Assembly (NCBI GenBank): GCA_017303615.1
Contig: JAFLCK010000014.1
Location: 62,001 to 126,000 of the forward strand
Origin: Obscuribacter phosphatis_A
GTDB taxonomy: Bacteria; Cyanobacteriota; Vampirovibrionia; Obscuribacterales; Obscuribacteraceae
DNA: 64,000 nt
Direction of reading: 5' to 3'
A program made the translations under genes and the position numbers. Below are positions 58,368 through 64,000 of the stretch, piece after piece (position 1 is the stretch's first letter; each line of letters starts with the position of its first letter). The notes below the pieces were generated by a model, which made no database searches, was not told the origin of the DNA, and worked only from the letters and a program-made list of their open reading frames with translations.

Positions 58368-60565
58368 TGGCTGAGCGCAACATCAGAATCGGCATCGATG
58401 TGGGTGGCACTTTCACCCATGCCGTGGCTGTCGACGGTAATTCTTCCACCTTGGTGGGCAAGGCGAAAGTGCCGACCAGTCACTCAGCGCCTGAAGGCGT
58501 CGCCCGCGGCATAGTCGATGCCCTCGCTCTCTTGTTGAAGACCTGCGGCATAGCTCCCGAGAATGTTTCTTTCATCGCCCATAGCACCACCCAAGCCACC
58601 AACGCTCTGCTCGAAGGCGATGTCGTCAAAGTGGGCGTGCTCGGAATGAGCGGCAAGGGTCTCGCCTGGTTGGCCTCGCCTTCCACGGCACTTGGTCGCA
58701 TACCGCTTGCCGCCGGCGTTTTTATGGAGACCAGCCATCGCTTTATCGCATTAGATGAAAGCATCTCTCAGAGCGCATTTGAAGGCGCTATTGAGAAGCA
58801 TTTGCTTGCCATGAAAGATGAGGGCTGTCAGGCTTTCGCTATTTCAGACGCATACAGCGTCGATGACGCTTCGCGCGAGGAAGCGGCTATGGCAGTGGCT
58901 GCACGCCTTGGTTTGCTTGCCACCTCTGGCTCTGAGGTCTCTAGGCTTTACGGGCTGAAAGTGCGCACCCGCACCGCCGCCATTAATGCCGGCATTTTGC
59001 CCAAGATGATCGAATCGGCCAATATGACAGAAACCTCGGTGCGCCAAGCCGGAATCAGCGCCCCGATTATGATCATGCGCAGCGACGGTGGCGTCATGGA
59101 CCTGGCTTCGATGCGCAAACGTCCCATTCTTTCCATACTATCCGGTCCGGCTGCCGGTGTAGCCGCCGCCATGATGTTTCTGCGCATCTCTGATGGTGTC
59201 TTTCTAGAAGTCGGCGGCACTTCGACCGATATCTCGGCAATTGCCAGCGGACGAGCCATGGTGCGCTCGGCTGAGATTGGCGGACACAAGGTCTATATGC
59301 GAACCCTCGATGTGCGCACAATCGGGGTAGCCGGCGGTTCGCTTTTGCGGCTCTCTAAAGACGACATCATCGACGTCGGTCCAAGAAGCGCTCACATAGC
59401 CGGTCTTAAATATACAGCCTTCCCCGCAGAAAATAGCGACAGCAAAAGCTATAAGGTGAAGTTGGTCAAACCACTGCCGAAAGATAGCGACGACTATTTG
59501 GCTCTTGATACCACTGGTGGTGTGGCTCATACTCTTACACCTACATGTGCTTCTAATCTGCTCGGGCTGGTTCCCCAGGGCGATTGTGCCGTCGGTGACA
59601 TCGAGAGCATCAAGAGCGGTTTCAGCGCCTTGAGCAGCTACTTAAGCAAATACGGGCAAGGGGAAGAGGCTTCTAAACAGTTGGCTTCTCGTTTGCTCGA
59701 TATAGCCGCCCATAAGTGCATACCCACAGTCAAGGCGCTCATTGCCGAGAACAAGCTCGATCCCGATCTTACTCTCTTGGTGGGCGGCGGCGGTGGCGCG
59801 GCTGCCATTGTGCCTTATCTCGCTAAAGTGATGAAGCTTGATCACACTATCGCCCAAGACGCCGATGTCATTTCCGCCATCGGTGTGGCTATGGCGCTCA
59901 TTCGCGAAACAATCGAAAAGCAAGTGGCTGACACTTCGGCGCAAGACGCCATTCTTGCCTTGCGCGCCGAAGCCGTGCGTTCGGTGGAAGCCATGGGCGC
60001 CGACCCTGCCACAGTAGAAGTGCATATTGAAATAGACAGCAAGACCAGTATCGTGCGCGCCACTGCCTGCGGTGCAGCTAAAGCGGGCGGTGCCAACGAA
60101 CAGAATGCCTTGGATGATGAAGGGCGTAAGGCGAAAGCGGCGCAGTCGATGAGAGTGGAATCGCAGCATACCCAAGAAGTCTGTCGCTCTCATTTCTTCA
60201 CCATATACGGTGCTAATGTCAGTCGCTCGGGCAGTTTCTTTTCTATGCCGATGCCCTTTTTGCGATCAACCAGCTTTGCCTTGCGTGTGGTCGATCGCGA
60301 GGGCGTGATCAGGCTCTCAGCCAGAGCCGGAGCCGCCCGGGCTTGTACCCGCGACGGTGCTGAATCGGCCATTCGCGAGCTAATCGAAGCTCATGCCACC
60401 TGGGGCGATGCTGGTAAAGTGATTCCCGACATCTTGCTTTTGGTGGGCGCCAGGGTGGTAGATTTGTCCGGCTTGCTCAACGACGAACAAGTCTTGGCTT
60501 TAGCCCGCTCTGAACTTGCCAGCCAACCGCCGCAAGCAGAAGTGCTGGTCGTAGCGAAGTTCTGA
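58367..60565 (+). CDS. Hydantoinase/oxoprolinase family protein (HyuA-like)
   Basis: 732 residues. ASKHA-fold ATP-binding start IRIGIDVGGTFTHAVAVDG, HSTTQATNALLEGD, the MRSDGGVMDLASM and GGTSTDISAI segments, and VGGGGGAAAIVPYLA in the C-terminal half. These match HyuA/oxoprolinase subunits that open 5-oxoproline or hydantoin-type rings with ATP. The HyuB partner subunit is not in the window, so the substrate is open. ATG at 58367 overlaps the permease stop by one base. The 3' end forms the first copy of a 22-bp repeat. Confidence 0.88.
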   Translation: MAERNIRIGIDVGGTFTHAVAVDGNSSTLVGKAKVPTSHSAPEGVARGIVDALALLLKTCGIAPENVSFIAHSTTQATNALLEGDVVKVGVLGMSGKGLAWLASPSTALGRIPLAAGVFMETSHRFIALDESISQSAFEGAIEKHLLAMKDEGCQAFAISDAYSVDDASREEAAMAVAARLGLLATSGSEVSRLYGLKVRTRTAAINAGILPKMIESANMTETSVRQAGISAPIMIMRSDGGVMDLASMRKRPILSILSGPAAGVAAAMMFLRISDGVFLEVGGTSTDISAIASGRAMVRSAEIGGHKVYMRTLDVRTIGVAGGSLLRLSKDDIIDVGPRSAHIAGLKYTAFPAENSDSKSYKVKLVKPLPKDSDDYLALDTTGGVAHTLTPTCASNLLGLVPQGDCAVGDIESIKSGFSALSSYLSKYGQGEEASKQLASRLLDIAAHKCIPTVKALIAENKLDPDLTLLVGGGGGAAAIVPYLAKVMKLDHTIAQDADVISAIGVAMALIRETIEKQVADTSAQDAILALRAEAVRSVEAMGADPATVEVHIEIDSKTSIVRATACGAAKAGGANEQNALDDEGRKAKAAQSMRVESQHTQEVCRSHFFTIYGANVSRSGSFFSMPMPFLRSTSFALRVVDREGVIRLSARAGAARACTRDGAESAIRELIEAHATWGDAGKVIPDILLLVGARVVDLSGLLNDEQVLALARSELASQPPQAEVLVVAKF

Positions 60566-60726
60566 CATAATTGAAGCGAAGCTTTGACTTATTTGAAGCA
60601 AAGCTTTGACTTATTTGTAGCCAAGTTCTGACCCAGTTGAAGTCGAGTCCTGATCTAGTTGAAGCCAATTTCTGACCGGATTTAAGCCAAGTTCTGACCT
60701 AATTAAAACCAAGTTCTGATTTAATT
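60551..60726. repeat. 22-bp tandem repeat, eight copies
   Basis: Eight contiguous units of exactly 22 bp (starts 60551, 60573, 60595, 60617, 60639, 60661, 60683, 60705). The core NNAGCCAAGTTCTGACC is best kept in units 4, 6 and 7. The first unit holds the hyuA stop; the last ends five bases before the next start codon. Confidence 0.93.
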
Positions 60727-60730
60727 GAAA

Positions 60731-61159
60731 ATGATGGAAGTACAGCCAAACTCTCAAGAACATGCCGCTCTTTTTGCCCTCGGCTTGAAGCAGTTCAGTG
60801 AAGGGCAGTACTTTGAATGTCATGAAAGCTGGGAAGCCTATTGGAGGCCTCTGCAAGCTGGAGTGGAAAAAGACCTGGTGCAAGGCTTGATTCAGGTTTC
60901 GGTGGCTTACCATCATTGGCACAAGGGTAATGTCAAGGGCGCCCTGCGGCTTGTCGAGCGGGCGCTGCCTCGCATCACCGAAGCCTTGCCGGTTTACATG
61001 GGGCTCGATTTGACGAGTTATTTCGACAAGCTGCTGAAAGAACACGCCAAACTGCAGGCGCTGCAAAGCTCTAAGCTTGAGGACGGTGCCACAGGTGCAA
61101 GCGGCGAATTAGCAGATCTGCGACCAGATGCGCCTCGACTTATCCAGCTTGAAAAGTAG
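60731..61159 (+). CDS. DUF309 family protein
   Basis: About 142 residues. The family pattern is clear: ALGLKQFSEGQYFECHESWEAYWRPL, then QGLIQVSVAYHHWHKGNVKGALRLVERAL. DUF309 proteins are small helical proteins with a conserved E-x3-E/W and H pair whose reaction is unknown. ATG at 60731 (60734 also possible) comes right after the repeat array and has no clear ribosome binding site. The last 35 residues are Glu/Asp-rich. Confidence 0.8.
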   Translation: MMEVQPNSQEHAALFALGLKQFSEGQYFECHESWEAYWRPLQAGVEKDLVQGLIQVSVAYHHWHKGNVKGALRLVERALPRITEALPVYMGLDLTSYFDKLLKEHAKLQALQSSKLEDGATGASGELADLRPDAPRLIQLEK

Positions 61160-61286
61160 TTTGCGCTGCTACGTAAATTTAGGCGACGCAAGGCGTTGTA
61201 AATATGGCTTCAATATTGTCCAATGCTCTTAAACAGGCTATCATCATTATCCAATTGGAATTCCTCATTTACTAAAGAGCGGTCAA

Positions 61287-62204
61287 GTGAAGCCTGCCAA
61301 CACAATACTCGTTGTTGACGACGAACAAGTTAACACCACACTATTGAGTGAGGTCTTAAAGAAAGCCGGGTATTCGGTAAACTCGGCCAATGACGGTTTC
61401 AAAGCTATTGCTGCTTGCAAAGTGCGCACGCCCGATGTGATTGTGCTCGACTTGCACATGCCCCTCATGGGTGGCATGGAAGTCTACAACCGCCTGCGCG
61501 CCGAAGAGAAAACCCAATCAATTCCGATAATTTTTCTAGCCGCCCGCGATAAGACCCTGCCTTCCTTTTCTGGTGATGATGCCAGCAACGAAGACATAAT
61601 CTTTAAGCCGGTAGAGCCTAATGAGCTGCTTTCGCGGGTTAAGAGTGTTCTCAAAGAGAAAGCCCTGAAAGACGAATTGCGTCGCAAAGAGGCTCAAATC
61701 AAGGAGCTCAGCCTCACCGATAGTCTGACTGCACTCAAGACCACGCGCTATTTGGAAGAGTTTATGCAGATTGGCATCAGACAAGCCAAGCGCTATTCGG
61801 TGCCAATGTCGGTAGTGGTTTTGGAACTGGATAAACACGCCGAAATGGCAAAAGCACTGGCGCAGTCTTCTTTCGATGCCATTGTTTCGCAAACAGCCCA
61901 GCTGGTTGCCAAGCAAATGCGCGATTCAGATATCGTAGTGCGCACCGGCGCCGCCGAGTTTACAGTTGTGCTCACCTGCACCTCCCGCGAAGGTGCCATT
62001 GAAGTAGCTGAAAGATTGCGCACCTCGGTAGCTGCTTCAACTTTTGCCGTGGGTTCAGAGTCTAGGCAACTCACCGTTTCTGTTGGCATCTGCCAATATG
62101 CCAAGCATATGGACGACGACGGCTCGGTCTTGCTCTCGCACGCCCGGGCGGCGGTCAATCACGCCCACAACAGCGGCGGCAACATGACCCTCATGGCCGA
62201 ATAA
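61287..62204 (+). CDS. Response regulator with degenerate GGDEF output
   Basis: 305 residues. The receiver (1-120) has a full phosphorylation site: Asp11/Asp12 (VVDDEQ), Asp55 (VLDLHMP) and the Lys in IFKPVEP. The GGDEF domain (about 140-300) has GAAEF (221-225), which lacks the second Gly and the metal-binding acid, while the I-site RDSD (Arg212, Asp215) is kept. So it likely senses c-di-GMP under phosphorylation control and does not make it. GTG at 61287. Confidence 0.88.
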   Translation: MKPANTILVVDDEQVNTTLLSEVLKKAGYSVNSANDGFKAIAACKVRTPDVIVLDLHMPLMGGMEVYNRLRAEEKTQSIPIIFLAARDKTLPSFSGDDASNEDIIFKPVEPNELLSRVKSVLKEKALKDELRRKEAQIKELSLTDSLTALKTTRYLEEFMQIGIRQAKRYSVPMSVVVLELDKHAEMAKALAQSSFDAIVSQTAQLVAKQMRDSDIVVRTGAAEFTVVLTCTSREGAIEVAERLRTSVAASTFAVGSESRQLTVSVGICQYAKHMDDDGSVLLSHARAAVNHAHNSGGNMTLMAE

Positions 62205-62354
62205 GCCCGGCCAAAGCAAGTCTAGTTAAGTAGTTGCCCTTATAGCCATCCGAAGACCCGGCTCATGCGCTGCTTGACCGACCATTGCAATAATGGCTGT
62301 AAAGCCTTTAACAAAACCTGGCAAGAGCCGAGACTTCTGTTAAAATAACCCCAT

Positions 62355-62428
62355 CGGGGCGTAGCGCAGCTTGGTAGCGCGTCCGTTTCGGGTGCGGAAG
62401 GCCGGAGGTTCAAATCCTCTCGCCCCGA
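62355..62428 (+). tRNA. tRNA-Pro, anticodon CGG
   Basis: Acceptor CGGGGCG (62355-62361) pairs with CGCCCCG (62421-62427), discriminator A. D-arm GCGC/GCGC, anticodon stem TCCGT/GCGGA around TTCGGGT (anticodon CGG), T-arm GGAGG TTCAAAT CCTCT. Reads codon CCG. CCA is not encoded. Confidence 0.95.
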
Positions 62429-62494
62429 TATTTTCAGAGCGCTCAACTTTATTTTGCAGTTGGGCGTTTCTTTTTAGGTGCTGGGGTAAATGCA

Positions 62495-63133
62495 ATGCTA
62501 GCCTATCTCAAGGGCGAAATCATAGCCAAAGAAATGAGCGGCGGACCGGTGGACCGGTTGGTCATAGATGTGGGCGGCGTCGGCTTTGAAGTAGCTGTGG
62601 CCCATAGCACGCTCATGACCGTCGGGCAGCCGGGCGACCAGGCGACAGTGCATGTTTCGGTGGCTATCAGAGAAACCGAATGGACAATTTTTGGCTTTGC
62701 CCGCCATGACGAACGCCAGATGTTTACTCTTTTGCAATCGGTGACAGGCATCGGACCTCGCTTGGCACTAGCACTGGTCGGCACCCTCGGTGTTGATACA
62801 TTGGTCGAAGCGGTCACATCTGAAAATCAGAAGATGATTTCGCAGGCTCCAGGTGTCGGCGCTAAAGTTGCGCAGCGCATAATTCTAGAATTGAAAACCA
62901 AGATGGAAGTTTTTGCCGCTGCCCGTGGTAAGTCTATTGCCAGCCCGGCTCAGACTAAGGGGCAACATGCGGTTATCGAGGAAGTGACCGATATATTGAG
63001 TCATTACGGTTATACTCCCACCGAAGTGCAAAGTGCCTTGAAAGAAGCAGAGAAAGCGGGTGTGCCTCGCGATACGGCCGAAGAACTGCTGCGTTTTACA
63101 CTCAAACTTTTGGGTGCAGGCGCCTTGAAATAG
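62495..63133 (+). CDS. ruvA: Holliday junction branch migration protein RuvA
   Basis: Tetramer that binds Holliday junctions and loads RuvB. 212 residues: N-terminal OB fold with MLAYLKGEIIAKE and VIDVGGVGFEV; helix-hairpin-helix pairs in the middle (LLQSVTGIGPRLALALVG, ISQAPGVGAKVAQRIILELK); C-terminal UBA-like domain (YTPTEVQSALKEAEKAG). ATG at 62495, 67 bases after tRNA-Pro. ruvB and ruvC are not in the window. Confidence 0.96.
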   Translation: MLAYLKGEIIAKEMSGGPVDRLVIDVGGVGFEVAVAHSTLMTVGQPGDQATVHVSVAIRETEWTIFGFARHDERQMFTLLQSVTGIGPRLALALVGTLGVDTLVEAVTSENQKMISQAPGVGAKVAQRIILELKTKMEVFAAARGKSIASPAQTKGQHAVIEEVTDILSHYGYTPTEVQSALKEAEKAGVPRDTAEELLRFTLKLLGAGALK

Positions 63134-63835
63134 ATGAAACTGCCGACCCTCAAGTTCAGCTTTATCATTCCAAACATCTTTGCCTATTTGTCTTTGCTGA
63201 TACTGCTGGTGGTGGTATGGCTGGTTTTGCCTATCTATGCCGTAGCCAAGCCTATGAAGCATGATTTTCTCTCTATATTCGACTATTGTGCTTATGCATT
63301 GATTCTTATTGTTTTCATCAGCAAGGCTCTTGCCAAAGGGCGCCGTTTTATCGGCAAGCCTCTAGATAGCTCTCTGCTCTTTGCTTATCTTGGCTATGGC
63401 AGTTATCTTTCGCTATTTATAATGAGTTCGATTCTTTGTCGACGTTTAAATTTTTGTTTGCTTAAGGGCTTTAGCTTACCCTATGCATTTTTGGTCTTGC
63501 TGGCACTGTCGATGGTGCTGATTACCAAAGGTCGCGGCTCTCGTTTGAATCAGTTAGTAGCTTATCCAGCTTGCCTCGGCCTATTGCTTGCCATGGTCGC
63601 CTTGCCTCTCTTGCAAGGGGCTTGGTTGCCCTTGCTGGCTCTGCCTGGTGTATTTATAGTAATGACCTGGTTGGTAAAAAAGAATGAACGCGAAGAAGCC
63701 CTGCGTTTATCAATGGAAGACTTGTCGGAGGTGCTAGAGGGCACCAAAATAGAAGTAGTGCAAGATGAAGGCGAGAAACTTGAGCCGGTGCAAGTGATTG
63801 AGGCTAAGTTCAAGATATTGCCCTATTTGTATTAG
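63134..63835 (+). CDS. Polytopic membrane protein of unknown function
   Basis: 233 residues with about six hydrophobic segments (for example 10-36, 50-66, 79-98, 113-131, 140-160, 165-180) and a charged cytoplasmic C-terminus (NEREEALRLSMEDLSEVLE). Unrecognised. ATG at 63134 follows the ruvA stop immediately, so it is the last gene of a ruvA operon. Confidence 0.72.
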   Translation: MKLPTLKFSFIIPNIFAYLSLLILLVVVWLVLPIYAVAKPMKHDFLSIFDYCAYALILIVFISKALAKGRRFIGKPLDSSLLFAYLGYGSYLSLFIMSSILCRRLNFCLLKGFSLPYAFLVLLALSMVLITKGRGSRLNQLVAYPACLGLLLAMVALPLLQGAWLPLLALPGVFIVMTWLVKKNEREEALRLSMEDLSEVLEGTKIEVVQDEGEKLEPVQVIEAKFKILPYLY

Positions 63836-63849
63836 TATCTTTGCCTTGC

Positions 63850-64000
63850 TTAAGGCTCGTCTGCGTACTTTGCAAGAACAATCTGAGGATCCCAGCCAAC
63901 TATAGCCCTTACAGGTTTGAGCAGCCAGTGCTTTTGAACGCAGCGGCTGAAGAAGAGTTCGTGCTCGGCTTCGGTTTTTGACATTTCGTGCAGCGCAGGC
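63850..64000 (-). CDS. C-terminal end of an unidentified protein (cut by window edge)
   Basis: The minus strand is open from the window edge to TAA at 63850-63852, giving 49 residues that start PALHEMSKTEAEHELFFSRC and end VLAKYADEP. The EAEH segment after a helix recalls the ExxH metal motif of ferritin-like proteins, but the fragment is too short to decide. It converges with the membrane-protein gene at 63835. Confidence 0.5.
   Translation of the reverse strand, partial: PALHEMSKTEAEHELFFSRCVQKHWLLKPVRAIVGWDPQIVLAKYADEP

Noticed and set aside
60551..60726. CRISPR array or iteron-type replication origin
   Set aside because: The 22-bp units are contiguous with no spacers, and there is no cas or rep gene near; iterons would be expected next to a replication initiator.
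1..64000. HIP1 (GCGATCGC) enrichment as a cyanobacterial mark
   Set aside because: I saw only isolated partial matches; the octamer does not stand out in this window.

Overview
The window is a gene-dense stretch of chromosome, roughly 50% GC, from a Gram-negative-type bacterium (RND pump plus membrane-fusion protein, class B PBP, MreBCD). A short cyanobacterial-style Hfq-like protein, a CobT-like protein of the archaeal/cyanobacterial UPF0284 (TIGR00303) type, frequent GTG/TTG starts and no photosynthesis genes suggest a non-photosynthetic relative of Cyanobacteria (Melainabacteria/Vampirovibrionia, perhaps Obscuribacterales). This placement is inference. No prophage, plasmid, rRNA or CRISPR is visible. 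The only RNA gene seen is tRNA-Pro(CGG).

Layout. 0-10 kb: end of argH, a sugar nucleotidyltransferase, a small ORF, a HIT protein, a GAF-GAF-GGDEF cyclase, groES-groEL with two tandem terminators, a secreted protein and GTP-type PEP carboxykinase. 10-14.5 kb: a TetR regulator divergent from a secreted TPR protein, with a palindrome and a strong promoter between them; ispF behind a biotin carboxylase/biotin-carrier fusion; 3-hydroxyacyl-CoA dehydrogenase. 14.5-20.4 kb: a membrane glycosyltransferase, an Hfq-like protein and mreB-mreC-mreD-mrdA. 20.4-27 kb: proteins of unknown function (coiled coil, leucine-rich repeats, a papain-like C-terminal domain), a CHASE3-HAMP receptor and metG. 27.2-33.8 kb: coaBC, a YtxH/DUF948-like/YtxH trio, an RsuA-type pseudouridine synthase, a RodZ-like protein, rimO and an unknown ORF. 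33.9-39.8 kb: a regulator made of two fused MarR domains, divergent from an RND pump and its adaptor. 39.8-46.9 kb: an unknown secreted protein, J-domain protein, nrdR, rplS-rbgA-rnhB, a second J-protein and an acyl-CoA dehydrogenase. 47-53 kb: a degenerate receiver/GGDEF protein, a protein built on an IS1595-type zinc ribbon, the CobT-like protein and a membrane protein whose C-terminal repeats carry large DNA palindromes. 53-64 kb: DAHP synthase, two unknown proteins, a permease coupled to a hydantoinase/oxoprolinase, a DUF309 protein, a receiver/degenerate GGDEF protein, tRNA-Pro, ruvA, a membrane protein and the end of a further gene.

Most genes are housekeeping. The less ordinary signals are: (i) the transposase-derived zinc-ribbon protein, with a 64-codon hydrophobic in-frame extension after its amber stop; (ii) CCGATATCGG-cored palindromes clustered at 48.7-51.8 kb, one a perfect 26-bp palindrome inside a gene; (iii) a set of short tandem repeats with different units (10, 12, 13, 18, 22 and 36 bp) at gene ends; (iv) the tandem-MarR efflux regulator with two palindromes in its promoter; (v) two GGDEF proteins that lost the catalytic motif but kept the c-di-GMP-binding I-site. 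No single element can be called a new system from sequence alone.
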